The notes beneath the pieces are model-generated. The model did not search any database. It saw nothing but the letters and a program-made list of their open reading frames with translations, and was not told where the DNA came from. A stretch of 64,000 nucleotides of DNA from Rhynchonema sp. JSB1_4 (lineage: Eukaryota; Nematoda; Chromadorea; Monhysterida; Xyalidae), in the NCBI GenBank assembly GCA_030248065.1, contig JASAMV010006734.1:48937-112936 (forward strand). The letters are read 5' to 3'. Both the position numbers and the translations under genes were made by a program. Shown in pieces: positions 11,841 to 26,800 of this stretch. Positions within the stretch are counted from its first letter, which is position 1, and each line of letters begins with the position of its first letter.

Positions 11841-14800
11841 CGTTTTTTGTCAGTTCTTTACAATTTTGCAACTTTTCACAACTGTTAGGGTTATTCTATC
11901 ATATTGATACAATCACGGGCCATTTTAAAATTGTTCGTTCTTGAGAGAATCGCGTATATGCACAGTACACCAACACTGATAAAAACAGACGTCATTTCCG
12001 TTCATAAAAAACGAGTGAGCGTGTGGCGTCGAAGCAGCTGTTTTTTTTCTTTGGACCCCAAGTGGGTGCCAGTTAGAAATCAGATGACATGACGCTTTGT
12101 AAAGGTAACGCAACTATGTATACGGTACGCATTTGAGGAATTTTATCAGCGCAAAAATGCCAGCGACCGTTTTTCCGCTTTTAATCACATGCACACTACG
12201 GCTTATCATCAAAGTTCACTCCAATTTCTGTTTGGGTACGTATGCACCATTTTATGACTGTTTATATATGTATCATTTTGTTTACTGACTGACAGGGGGT
12301 AAAACACCAGAAAAAATTCAAGTTTGGACATGGATATTATCAGGAGTGCTATATTTTTTGTCTACTGTTTTTTTTCACCACCGCTATTTTATCGCTTTGT
12401 GTGGGAGACGGTTTTGAGAACTCAATCAACTCAGGGCTGGTGGAGTTTCGGAGTGCTTATGGCGCAATTGAGATTTCGGGTCGGAAGAAATATCAAACTC
12501 TGTCCACCATCTTAAATCAGATTTTATAGGACAATTTATCACTTCACATTTCGGCCACTCAAGAACTCGTTTTGCTAGCCGTTGTAAATTCGATGTAGTG
12601 AAAGAAATATAATGATAAATGTGGTGAACCTACATTATAAATGTTTTGAGAGTCTCATTCACTAAATGCGTGGTACACCACCAGGTCATCTTCAATGCGA
12701 ATGCATGAGTTTACATAACTTGGACACCTTACTTGTTACAATAATAGTTTGCGTTTCAACTCAAACTTCATTGCAGTTATTTCTATACAGTCGCAGTCTC
12801 ACCAGTTAACTGTTTGGCAAATGAATTAGTGCGCATACCCCATGAGTGGTGCACCTGCTGCGCAACGCGGCGCCTTGCAAATTTGCAACCTCTTGTGTAA
12901 ATTTGGGGATAATCCACAACTATTATACGGTACATCATACAGTGTCCGCTTGTGTAACTCAATTAAGTGGAGTCGGGGAAAGATCAAATTACGAGCATCA
13001 TAACGGTCTTTTGTCCAAATAATTCCACAAGCCACTTCAAGAAGAGAAAATGTTGATGTTTACCACACAGCGTGCACACACACACACACACACACACACA
13101 CCACTCTTGTGTACAATTTCTATTGGGGGACTAAAACAACAAAAATGTCTGCTTTATTGGGAGGGGACCAGAATGACCTTTACGGTAGATTAGTGAACAA
13201 ATTACCCGGAAGTGCGACTTGCTACACAACGTTGTGCAAATAATAAGTTTGGTGTCGTCTCAGTGACAAGAACAACAAACATGAGCTAGACAAATCAACA
13301 AAACAAGTCAAACTTTGTCACACTTGTCTGGTCTTGGTGTATAATCTCCCTTGAACAACAGATGTGGGACACGGGAAGGGACCCGCTCCAATGTTGTGCG
13401 CAAAACCTATACTCATGGTGATTCAGTGACACGACAATGTTATTGTACAATTGTCCGCTATAGTTGACCAGTGTAGAAATTCGTGATCAGGTGAACAGCT
13501 TTTACGCTGGTCAAAGTTCAGCTCTCTCTCTGAAGAAAGTTTAAAACACAACTATTCCATCTGCACAGGTGCAAATGAGAAATGTTTTATTTATACCTAT
13601 GGACCCCAAATGTTTCCAAAACACATACGCAAAACTTTTCCCGCATTATGCAGACCCCGACAGCCCCATCACCAACAGCACCTCCTATTGTGGTCTATCC
13701 TCATGCTGCACCCCTGATCAACAACAACGTCTATTTGAGCACAGCGACAACGCAGTGAGACAAACAATGAGGGATGCAATTGCACCATTGATCGCGGGGC
13801 TGGATGGCAGAATGCTGACTATTAGAGGTGAGTTGAGTTTGATAGTTAGAACACAAATCAGAACCATAAATGATCATTCTGTTCGGTCTGATCTGGTTTT
13901 GGTTACGCGATAATTGTTTCAAGGATATTTCAAGATTATAACTGGCGATATTAACTTTGACCAGCGTGATATGTAGCTTATATTACAAACGTGGAACAAC
14001 TTTCAGACCTCAAGGGTGATTAGTAAGTTGCGTAACGACAATTGCTCAATGCACAAGTTAGAAAAGGACAAGATCACAAACAAACCCGACCCATCAACAA
14101 GTCATGCAGATTTGATTGGATACGTACTGAAATCCACAATCAAAAACTCCAGAATGTGCGGAAATCAAGTGATTAGATCTCAAGGTGACTTACATGACAA
14201 CCAGCTATTAGCAGGGAGGCAAATCACCCACAAACAGCATGAAGAGAAGATGCTAATAAACATGCCAATTTGCGCGTCAGCAAAATCTGCTGCCGGAAAC
14301 CTTAGAAAAAGCGACCTCGGCAGACGCGCAAGAACTGGCTCTCCCGGGGAAGGATAAAGTATCTTTCTGACAGCATTTGTCAGATCCACAAAAAGTAGAT
14401 GGTACCGAACACCAAATATTCGACTTTTTACTAATAGACATTTTTTAGTCGAAAAGTTTGGCGTGTGTGTAAAGTCAAGCAATGATGTGTTAAACAAAAA
14501 ACGGAAAATAGATTTTGTGAAAGTTTTGTTATGGGGTTTAAAAACGTTAAAGGTCAAAAAATTATTGGATTGGACTAGATTCAGAACAGAAAACTTCAAG
14601 AACACAGCCATAGTGAGAATTCCAACACAAAAAAATTAGCTGGAAAGGTAAATGTCCAGGTAAATCGTTGAAATATAGTACTTGTCATCGGACCACACTG
14701 ATTGTTGAAATGAGAAAAAATGACAAAAACATACGAAAAAGTCTAAAGCGTGTCGGGATTGGCACTCAAAGATGAATATAAATTACCGGAACTACCGGCT

Positions 14801-17800
14801 CGATGATTTATAGCGCGCAGCTGAATGTGTCACACTACTCGGCCACAGCTCCGTGACATAAGGTTTTGGATGGAAAAATCAAAATATTGGGGTCACGGTC
14901 ACCAGGGGTGAGGCGGTAAAATCACGTGAAACGTGCTGGCTTCTCGAGAAGACAGGGGATGGGGGCTTCAACTGCCGAAGAAACGAATGGTTTGAAACAT
15001 CAGGCAAGTAGGCTATCAACTGCAGTCTGTACCGGCTCTGCATCGACATGACTGCCAGTATCGGTCATTGAGAGTAAAATATTCAACACAGAATAGTGGG
15101 CGCCACTAAAGAGAAGGCATAATTACTTACTGAATGATGTTTCACTGGCATAGGCATAGTTTCAAATGCAACTGCAGTTTTAGGTTTTGTAAAGAAAAAA
15201 ACCTGGTACCCAACTTTTGACATGTGGGCGCCTCCCGAATCTTGCATAATGACCCACCCCAGCGCCATAACCACAATATGGTACTAATGAGCCCGGCCGA
15301 CAGAAGTGTATGTTTTCGTCGCTTCGTTATAGACATTGTTTTTGACCGCTTTATTCAGAGTCGAGTCAAAAACATTCGCTCGTTACACTTATGGTTACGG
15401 AGGGTGGCCCAAAATATTACCCACTCAAAGTGCGGTTGGTGCGAAACTTTCAAGCAGCCGAGAAATGAAAAATTACGGCGTGTCATTATTACTTCGGGGT
15501 GGTGGGAGTGAAATAAGCAACCGGGCATAAACAAAGCTGCATGAAAAAATGGAAGGTGAGTGGTCCGGGCTTTTGTGTCAAAAAAGGTATTTACAAAATG
15601 TGATCTGGTTCAATCACATCGCCAAGTTTGCTACCGTCACCCTCACACATGTGATGGTCCAGTTACGGAACCCACGAAATTCAGCCCCGCGAAAATCGCT
15701 TCACAGCCCATGGGCTCCTAGAACTTGGCGAAAAAAAGTTTGGTCCTGAACTTTCGGTCCCAAAGCTGTAAACGCACAAATGAGTCAATTACAATAAAAA
15801 TCACGTATATATCAATGACAAGGTACATACATATATGCCGCAGCTTATGTGCCAAAATGGAGCGAACAGGCAGGCAAACCAGCAAACTTGTAGTGACAAG
15901 CAGGCTCGAGCACCCAAAATGCTTCAAATCACATTGCATCAAGCCTGACCGATTACGGCGTGCACCTTTCACGCTCAGCTGCGTCACGTCACACTTGAAA
16001 CAAGGACGTTATTGGGTCCCAGAAAGGCAGAAAACGTGATGTTTCTTTCAATGAAGGGAGTGTTGAGGGTGCAATATGCCAATATGTATTGACGTTTGAA
16101 TGAAACGAATCAGGCAGTGCACCAGGGCATCGTCAAAGACGAAACCGGCGGGGGCGGGCACGCATCAGAATGAAGTGAGACATACAAACGCGATTTGAAC
16201 AGTATTATTTTGATTAAACTTATCAGGATCGTTATCTAGACACTGAAGGTATACCCATGAAAGTCTATCATTCAGAGCATGAACTATACCCATGTAATCA
16301 GGGCTTATAATCGCCTGCTTCATTTGAGTCACATCGGAAGTGACCAGCAGATGCCAAATAAGTTGTGCACGCAAGCGCATGCACCAAAACAATAAACAAC
16401 TGAGAATGAAAACAACGTAACGCTTGGTTACACAATATTTGGAGAGGTTTTGAAACAGTAGTGAATTTCCATTATCATCATTACGAACCCAGATTAGGAC
16501 CAGAACAAGAATTCCTTAAAAGCAAAGAAGGCCATTACAAAAATTATTCCATTTCGGGTCCACTGCACGGACATATAACAGTAATCACAATCTCAAAACC
16601 AAGCAGGTCACAAAACCCGAATTTTGAATCCAGCTGGTGGAATCTTTTATGTGGAAGCAACATAAAATTCGACAACCACGTCTTCAAAACATTATAAACC
16701 CAAAAACGTTGTTTTGTTTCTTGCAGACACCATCTCCAAGAGTCTATCCCAGATGCATATTAACGCGATCGGTGCCAGCAAACGTGCGTTTGGCAACTAT
16801 GCGTATTTAGCGCATTTGAACGCAACGTTGAGGTGGTACACTCATACGATTGAAATGGTTCGGATTTTCTTGGGGCGATTTTTTACTGTGTAAAAATAGG
16901 AGGTGGTCAACCTATGCAGGTAAAAGCACTTATGGGGATCGGGTTACTCCCCATTTCATCCACACTTTTCGTGGGGATGCTTCAGCTTCCCTTATGCTTC
17001 TCCGATGTACATACAGCATATCATAAGCACCATGATGCATATTTCGACAAGTTTGAAGCACATTAGTGTGTCCGGTACGAAACTTGGTGATCGGATCAAT
17101 CAACAAGGTATACATACATGCACCGACATAACTGATCGGTCTACCACTAACGACCCGATCCGATCATCACGTTCGACACCAGTCGATCGTGCCGGGTTCG
17201 AACCCACTGTCAGCAGTTTAACCGATTGAGCTACAGGCCATCATCGACGTGCAACATCACCAGGACGACATTCGATTGTTGGCCGTCGAATTCTTCGAGC
17301 GAATCTTTCCGAACGCGTTCGTGTGCGCGGTGTTGTTCGATAAATGCGAATACGTCGAGCAAAGGTCGATGATTTGTTATGACGGTCAGGAAAGGTGGCA
17401 GTTTGAATACAGTCCAGTCGCTTTATAGGTGAATTGTTAACATGACCCAGCGTCAAACGTGGAGATCGTATTAGTCTTGTGTTTATTCAAATAATTCCAT
17501 TTGTAATCCTACTTTCCCAGCCATCACAAACTTAGACCAGTGCAGAAATTGCTCCTGGACATCAAGCCACCTTTTCTGACAAACTCACGTGACCAAGGCA
17601 AAACCCATTCTGACCCGATCACGAGTTTGACATCACCTTCTAATGTTTCAGCTATCTGCGCTGTCTTCGCGCGCATGCTGACCTAATCAAGCCCTACGGC
17701 TACATGCCTCTGTTCTACGGCGAGGAACTAGAACAATTCGTGCAACCAGCGCGACTAATTTGGGCGATTCTGGCCGAAATTCGCGAAATGTTGCTAGATT

Positions 17801-20800
17801 TGGACACACACTTTCAATTTGGCGATGTTTCAACACCAGAATGTATAGCGCCCTTCATGCGAATGACTGATTGCACACAGTGCACGCTGGAAGACAAGGG
17901 ACAGATTTGTGGCAGGCTTTGTGACGCAACCATGCGAACGTGTTTACAGTCTGTTGGTGGGTGTTTTTTCTTGTTTTATTCGATTATGTGGTAATTTTTT
18001 GATATTACGGAGTATTCCGCTGTATTTCGTCTCCGATGTGCGTAATAGCAAGGCACATCATCGTCAGACACGTCCATCCACTACAAAGCGTCTACCATTC
18101 TGTTCATTGTGAAACCTTGCGGTCACCGCGAGTTTGGTCTCCGATCAGTAACCGAAAATGCTGGATCCCAATCATATTACTGTCATGAGGGTAAACTTGC
18201 ACATTTTTAATCTCCACCTTATCCCCCGCCGATCTTTGCAGGCATCACCATGTCATTCGAGCAACGTTGGTCGCAATTGTTGGTGCGATTGCACAACCTT
18301 GTGCGTCTGCAAAGCAGCACGGCGTTGGCCGTGGAGCACCAGGTGTTGAACGCGTTCCCGGCCAGATTGGCCAATGCAACACTGGATTTGGTTGGTTTTC
18401 GGCGCGTTTTTTGGTTTATTTACTTGAATTGAATTCCAAAACCATTTGTGTTGGCTGGAATTAGAACCTGTTATTCACAGCAGTCTCCGTCCGCGATGTT
18501 TTACAAGTGAACTTGAAAATGACATCGTTTTCGCTTTGAGTTTATGCTTTTCATAATGTGGCGTCTAAATAACCTGGTTCACCGCCCAAATTGGGCGCCA
18601 AACTGTCGGTCAAGGTCACTACATGGAAGGCCTCAGACGATAATAGTTTCTTTGAAACATCACCCAGGTTGAGCTTGACACGCCGAGAATCGCCAAGAAA
18701 GTACGTCGACTCTGCGATCGCCTGCCGATTCCGAATTTCGCATCCGAAACCAGTCACTTGAGCATGAATGATAATTTGAAGCGTCAATTCCGAAGCGCCA
18801 AACGAGATCGGACCCAGAATCGTGACAAGGGGGACCTTGTTGACCGGACTATTAGGGCGCTGATTTGGACCACCATTGAGAGAACGATTTTTGAGATCAC
18901 CGCCGCCTGGCATGGGTTGGTTTTTGTATATTTCTTTGGAACCTTCGCCCCTGTTTTGCAATGACAACAAGTTCTTTTTTTGCCAAAAAAATACATTCAT
19001 CAAGTGCAAGTATATATTATGCAAAGCTTGTCGGCGAATTTGAACTATACGGTCCTGAGGCCACTCAGAATGCTGCTTGGAACGGAATTTTCAAAAAAAT
19101 GACAACTTTTCAGACATTGGCGTCTCACACGACAACTCTGGTGTCGGGAAAGCAAGCCAGACAATGAAAACTGTTGGAACGGTACTCATATTAGCAGGTC
19201 AGTATGCGAGGCTGTTGTGTTTCTTTGTTCATGAAATTTTCATCTTGTCTTGTTGTTTAGTTGTTTTTTGTTCGGTGCCGTAAACACACTACTGCGTTCT
19301 CACATGCAATTTTATGCGAAATAATTGACAAAAATACAGTAGACCTTTTGCAATAGGTCGGAAATACCAAAAGAGCAAATGCAATCAATTAATCAGCGGG
19401 AGTCCAGTGTTGGGGCATCAAACAATAATAAATGCCACAAGTCGATATAATCAAAAAGAAAATAACCGAAATTCCGACATTTCAATTTCACCAAGACACC
19501 CGCAGCCGAGAAAGACCTCCCTTTGTGTTGGCTGTTGCGGTATAAACGATTTTCCATCTAAAAATTGTTGGCTTCCCACTGTGAACCGTTTATGGGAAGC
19601 CCCATTTTGTTTGTATCGTGCATGTGATAAGTCTGTGTTGTTTATGAAACAAACACTTTGGCAGTCCTACATTATGATACAAAAATCATTTGTAGTTTAA
19701 AATTACAACGCAGGAGTGTCCATGTAGTTTAACCAGATAAAGCTGTGTTTTGATTTTCAACAATTCTGTTTTGGTTTTATTCCGCTACAAACGCTCATTA
19801 TGACGGATTTATCATGGAAAAGTCCAGAGCCGCTTATCGGTAATCTGAATTTCAGCGGACACAAAAAACCGCCTGGGATCATTCAGTTCCGTTTTTGAGC
19901 CGCTTTTTTTTAACAAATGTTGGAAAATATTATTTTCCATGTCTTGAACATTGTGTTGCAGATACAATGTTGAAACGTACAGTAAGCTATTGAAGTTTCG
20001 CGCTATTGGAAACAAGGCTGTGAACCATTACACAGCTTGACTGCGGTTTTCATTTCCAGCCCAGGTGAAATTCAGAATTGCCCTTTCACAAATATTGTTC
20101 GTGAAACATTAAACTTTGGAGCACTTGTGCAACGGGCTATAATCCCCGGTCACTAATAATAATGCTCATGAACATTGGGCCATGCTCTCACGCAACCAGT
20201 GCTGTGCAGATCAAAGGGGCTTTATTCACAGAACACTTGCCATTGTGTCGCATTATTGCGGTTCATTCATTCATTTCGTGCTGTACCCTTTCACAAAGCG
20301 CTTGTGTGCTAACGGATTTTCAGAATTCGGACAAATTCGGATTAAAATTTCACAGCTTAGCGGTTTGGGGTGTGTAGCACGGGTTTGTATTCTTTGTCAA
20401 TGTGTGTCATGCACCAGGCCTTCACGAACTTGCGGTGCACTCCATATCCTCGTTTCTCTGGCCTTCTGTAGTCAGTTGGTTTGTATACCTGTAAACGAGT
20501 CTCCAACTCCAACTATAATTAGTTCGATTAGTTCACTCAAAAGCTTTTGTGTTCCTGAACACAGACCATAGTCACTGTAATTATTGGGTAAACACACATT
20601 TAGCCCGATTGACGTAAAAAGAAATATTATGTACCCACCTACCAACACGCATTTCCGTGTACTTCCCCTGTGTTATTGCTAGTGTACGTTTGAAGTCGAA
20701 CTCTGACGTCAATTGGTGTCTGCCTCCGACTTCAACGATTTGCGTCAATGAAATTATCCGAAAAAAAAACGGCTAATTATTCGGTCGTCAACGTAAATCG

Positions 20801-23800
20801 TCAACTCAAGCAACTCTTAATGAGCGCGAGAAATAATAATCGTGGCATTAGGGCCGAGCTGATGACGAGATTCGACGATGTGAGTTAACGACATAAATAA
20901 AAGAAAAATATACCAACACGTCCTGAAAATTTGTATGCGCACCACACAGTGACAATGCTTGCTTAAACGCATTATGCCGCAATTGATATCTCACCAAACT
21001 ATTGTATCGTCTAACTTGCCTTTCTCCACGTTACCCTCCAAAATCGTGTATCATCCGGCACATGCCATCAATTTTGGCCTCATTTGGCGGGTTTGCGGTG
21101 AAATTCTGTGTCTGGGCCAGGTTAGGGCATCATCACGCTGCAACTGCAACAAATCTAATTGGGTTACCCATCACTATACTTATCAACCCCATTTCACTTA
21201 TGGTACCTAACATTCACAAATATCCACTCATGAATGTAAATGAATGAATGGTCATAAACCTAAATATTGAAATAAAACTGACATCTCTCACCACCACATG
21301 CCCTCTAAATGCTAATAATGTATGAATGCTGTAGGTACATCGTACATGTATCTGTAATGTATACCTAATATGAATATAGAAAGTGTCCATGGATTAATAG
21401 GTTTTCATCACATGCGCTTTTGTGTGCCGAAACCACAAACAAACCGCACAACCATAAATGCAGACCAGACAGGCCGGGTATCATAAAAGGCCCTTCCGCG
21501 AATTCTGGGTCAATTCTCGCTGAAGGTACTCATGCCAGCTCATGAACGTCCTTTGCAAGATAAAAAAAATACGGCCCTTGGTAAAAAAAACAGCTCGCTC
21601 TTTGAACTTTGCTTGTATAATACGTATGTTTCGCAGTGCTTCAGGCAGTTTTTTTGCGGAACCGGCTGTGGGTAAATTGAAAATAAATAAAGGGCTCAAT
21701 ATCGTAGCGCTTATTGCTTGCTTGGTTTTGCCAGGAGCTTTTTTGCGACCGGACATGGCATAAGTTTCCTGAAGCAAAGAACGCAATATTAGCTTTGTGA
21801 TCGGTCCCGTGTCTCCTCGGCACTGCCGTAGATACACTAGTACTTTTCGCTGATGTTTCACAGATTTGAAACGTCCAGCTGCTATAAATATATATCGCTG
21901 GCAAAGAGCTGATGCGTCCCAGCAATATACATGCATTACATCTTTCATGTCATCTCTGCTCATGTTTCTCTGGGTTTTAAACTCGAGGACCAAACCAAAT
22001 CCCGATCCCAAAGTTCCCGATCCCAAAGTTTGATCTCATGATCTCAACACAAAAACGTAAGCCATAACCAGATCCCGGGATCGGATTAGCATATTATGAG
22101 GTCGGTTTTATATGGATAGTTGTTGTTTTGTTGTGTCGTCAGTGGGCCCAATAGCCAAGCGCGTCACTTTATGGTCCCCTTTTGTAATGCGTTGCGTGCG
22201 CAAGTACTAATTGTGCGTAGGGATAATGTTGTGATGGTACCGCGCCGTACTTTGTACCGAGATAATAGATATTCAGCGGACTATGCCATACTTATATACA
22301 TCCAAAAGGGCATGGCATTTGGCTGTGGCGCTGCTGGTGTTTTTATATATCGCACACCGATAAGTTTTGGGTTGAGAGATGGAACACAAATTCAGTATTT
22401 TCTCTTCTGCACTGAGCACGGCCTGATGCACCAGGTCTCGTGTCTAAGTCGATAAATGCGCGTAGTGTTACCAAAAAATTACCATTTTTTACAATAAATA
22501 CTGTATAAAATTTTCCGTCGCATATTCACCACATTCAAACTTATCCCGAGCCGCGATGTCGGCTGCAATCAAGTTTAGCAAGCATCATTATGCAAAGATA
22601 AAAGTACGACCAGTCTGTGACAGTGTGTGTTTCCGCTGCTATATGTACGTACAGTATGTGCAGTAGCTTCTGTGATGCAACTCACTTCCCATGACTTTTG
22701 CTCCGCGGTGAAACTTACACAAGCTGTCGTAATTCTGTTTGATATCTCTGTTTCACTCTATGGCTTCCGTTCGTGTGATTTCCCAGCGAATCTGCGTGTT
22801 TCTGGTCAATAAGTACCCCCTATTTTGTTCTCTCAGTGGCTCCCCAGTGAAAATATTTACTGCGGTTATTTATGTTTTGACTAAACGCAGCCGTTCATAA
22901 AAGTTTCCGGTTCCAGGTGTCGGGACGTCGTGGTAGCAGTCCGGAACCTGTTTGATCGTTCTGAACTGAACACGAGAAAGGAATGACGTTTCCAAGGAAC
23001 AAGCAGTAATATGCTGTTCTTGTACTAACTTTGGTAACCAAACCACACACACATTGCTCCCCGAGGACCGTACTGCTTGGTACGGTAATAATGCCTATTT
23101 TCGTGGCACATGGATGAAATACTTTGGTAGGAACCTTACATGTTTCCGTCCAAGACATGCACATGTGTTTCCGATAATCTGAACCAGCGACCACTGGCTT
23201 TGAACACCCGCAAGAAATGGACCACACTGGATCAAACCTGCTTATTTTTCTTGTTTGTTTGTTTGTTGTTAGCCAACATTAATGTATTTCGGGCGCCGGG
23301 TGTCCTGAACATGGCAGGGATGTTTACGATTTATACAACACCAACATTTCCGTTTTTTTTTCAATTTACCGCCGAAACGTTCCAACTGTGTGCAACAGTA
23401 GCACAATGCTGATTGAGAATGGAAATGCGACTGCAGGCTAAATAGCGTTTACAAGAAAAACATAACTGTTTCTAAAAAGTATGTGCGCGAGCGCGAAATG
23501 AAGTTTATTGTATCAATGTATGAATACCAGTAGCACAGGAACCAGCTCGTTTCCTAACAAGCGATCCATTTTTTTACCTGCAAGATGGTATCTTTCGCCT
23601 CTCATTCATCCCGACCCGAGTCTGCTAGAAACCGTTCAGCGACAAAAAAATCTGCACCAAAAGTATTTTGACGCCCCAGTTGACGGTGTAACGTTCATTA
23701 GTCATCAGACCGGACGGGTGTCGGGAAAGACGACTAAATTTACCATTTTTAATGAAAATTCCTGGGTACCAAGTACCGCTTGTTTACGTTGTTCAAGATT

Positions 23801-26800
23801 TCACAGTAGCCCCAACAATAAATCCATACCCAACTCTCAAATTGCATGTGTGACCGTATAACCAACGTAAAATTGTATTTTTCCCACCGCCGGCTCGCTC
23901 TAAATGCATGCGCTGTTCCCACACTACATGGCGGCAGCGGCAATTTTTCAAAATGTAATCAGGCGCGAAAATCGCAATCTTTGCTATCCTGTACCTACAA
24001 TAAATGTAGCAACCCAGCAACCCATAAAATTCATGACTCTGGGCTGCCTTTTTTGCAGCTGGTTTTTATCGTCGGTCGCCCCCTGGCCGGGGCCGGGCTT
24101 TGCGATTGCGTGAGTAATAGTGCTTTGTCATGCGAGTTGCGCCCTAAAGTGCGCCAAATTGAGTTTGTAACAGCAGTTCATGCTCCATGGAGAGGCACTG
24201 TCGAGAACTTTTTTTCAGAGGTCTGCAGTGTCTCTGAGAGCTTATAGGAACTCGATGCTTGCATGCCCCCATAATTAATCAGTTCAAGTGTAATCCTGGT
24301 CTCCTACGTACTTCTGACCTCGTTGCTTTGTTCAAGCCCCAATCCCCGGTTTTCTCATAAAATAAATAGCCTCGCTCTAGATTTTTGAGCGCATGATAAG
24401 CATTAGTGCAGATGACACGGAGAAATACAAGATACCAGTCGTCTCTGTTTGTGGTGAACAACGCAGACTTGAGCTCAATCTACGGCAAATACCCCAGTAC
24501 CCTGTACTTAATATTTGCAGTGACCTGAAATTCCAAGTACCGATCGGGCATTATAAATATGCTAGACTGTACTGAAATCGAAGCACAGACGATTTCACTC
24601 AGAAGAGCTCTAAAATTCAGAATATTTAGGCGCCCGTGAGAGATTTTCATTCCATCCTGACAAACTCATGTCACGCGTCTCATGTTTTTTTTTATTTTTG
24701 GCTCCGTCATGGCGGCAAAACGTCAAAGGGTATTTGAACCTACAGCTCAGCACCCAGCCACACGCAAAATGAATGAATGATTGAAAGCAATGCGTGTGTG
24801 CCTGGACCATCCATGGCAATACTGGGTTCACTAAAAAGTTCTTCTTTTTCCTGCGTATCGCTCTGGATGCCAGTTTCTGAAACTCATGAGGCTTGTGTTT
24901 GGGCAGGAGCTCCTTGTTGCTAAAGTTTTCCGTTTGGGCTTAGGCCCAGACAGTATTCCAAGTTACAATGTTGTTCAGGTCTCAGGGATAATCGCAAAAG
25001 TTTCGCCATATGGTGTGGCTAGGTATTCAATACATTGGAACCTAAATTATTGCCTCTCTGATACATCTGATGTTGACATTTTTCTGAAGCACGCGAATAA
25101 AAAAAACAACTGGGCCAGCTTTATCGCTGAAACAAAGATAAGTACATCTCCTTGCGCATATTTCATGCACGGTCGGTTTAGTATGCGGTCTGACAATTTT
25201 TTGGCGAACTTTCACTTTGCTGCTTTTAATGATTCGATCAGATCAAAATTGCCTTTGCACAACGCCTTGGTTACAAATTGTGCCATCAATTACTGATTCC
25301 TCCATTCAGATTTTTTTCTGCTTTCTCTTATCGCGTGCAGATGGCCGCTTTTTGTTTTTCTAAATATTCAACTGACTTGGACTTTTTTAGTCAATCTTAG
25401 AATTAGGCGCGCTCTTTCGTTTAGGCCCTTGCGGAAAAAACAGAGCAATTTATTTTTTGAATTGAGAGGTTTTCTCGTTTCCCTCAAAAGCATAATAGAA
25501 GTCACCATCTCAAAATGACCTCACTCTCATGTTTGAGAACTATATTTTGAAGACCGTCATCAAGCTTTGGTTTCACTGTTTGTCGTTCCGTTGGAGTTCC
25601 TTTGAGGACGGAAACTCTGATCAGCGGGTAAAACTTTTTGTGTCACCATATGGTCAAAAACCAGTTCGATCACAGAAACCGCGAGTGCGACTCAAAGATT
25701 GAGCAATCTCAGCAAAAACTGTCGAAAAACTTTCAAAAATAATGACCCAACACCAGTTAACGGGCAAGTTTTTATTCGTTTTCTGTATACCACACCAGTC
25801 TGTAAGTCATTTTTCTTCGCCAGACCAGCCCACAAGCCGCAAAAATTGTTGCAACGCGCAAATTTTTGTGTGAAACATCAATCAGTTCAGCACACCTCGG
25901 TTGTGAACGTTTTATATGCGTGCCTTTTTGAAGCTTGTGAATGTGTTCATTATTCAAAGTCACACTTTGGGCGCCTTTTTCTGGGATCTTCTTTGTCTGA
26001 TGTTGTAAAGCAGCTGATGGGTGAACAGCAAAGCCACATATAAAACACGTTTGAGACGTGCAGTCAAAATGAGTTGAAACGAACTTTCAGTTCCTCATTT
26101 GGTTGTGAAACATCAGCCAGCTGCACAATCACCATCATGAGTCAATCAGTACAGTCATCGTCATGCTTGTTGTTTATGTCAATCTGTCTGTTTGACGTTT
26201 CAGAATGGCTCATAAGCAAACCAAAGTTGATGAGCTGCTGACGAATCTCTATGTTCACACTCATTGGAAAAGCGCGTGAATAACATGTTTTGGAGATAAA
26301 AAAACACGTCAGCAGCCATGGTGCTCAGCTGCAATAATCTCGCACCAGTTGGGTTGGGGGCGCCTGTCTGGGGGAAAATAGAGATGATGAAGTGCTGGCC
26401 GGCTTGGATGTGTTATCTCTGGAAACAAATTTATGAAACAACAAATTTATCGCAAAATGTTACAAAATCGGGCTGGTTTTTGTCCCTTGTTTGAGCTCTC
26501 TAGCCTCGATCAGTCATATCAGCTTCCCAAACACGAGTTTTTGACAAGAAAAAACATCGCCCAGCTTGTGGTGCTCATCTGTCATCGAAATTTCTCGGAT
26601 AATTTTTCATATTTTCTTTCGTTTTGCTCTCAAACTTATCTAAAAGTGCTCAAAATGTCTGCTCAGGATTCAAAGTTCTTGTTTTGCGGTACGCAACAGC
26701 AGCATGTATAGCTTTGGAGCTTGAAAGTGGATATTTTGTCTAACTTTGAACTTTACAAGTTGACCCCATGTTCTTCATAGTGTTCGTTAGTATTCCGTAA

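Noticed and set aside
21481..22026. 181-codon minus-strand open frame
   Set aside because: No recognisable domain and mixed quality; a frame of this length is expected about once by chance in 64 kb.
24886..25296. 136-codon plus-strand frame with fairly protein-like composition
   Set aside because: No homology recognised and no clear splice signals; kept only as a note for the glypican gap.
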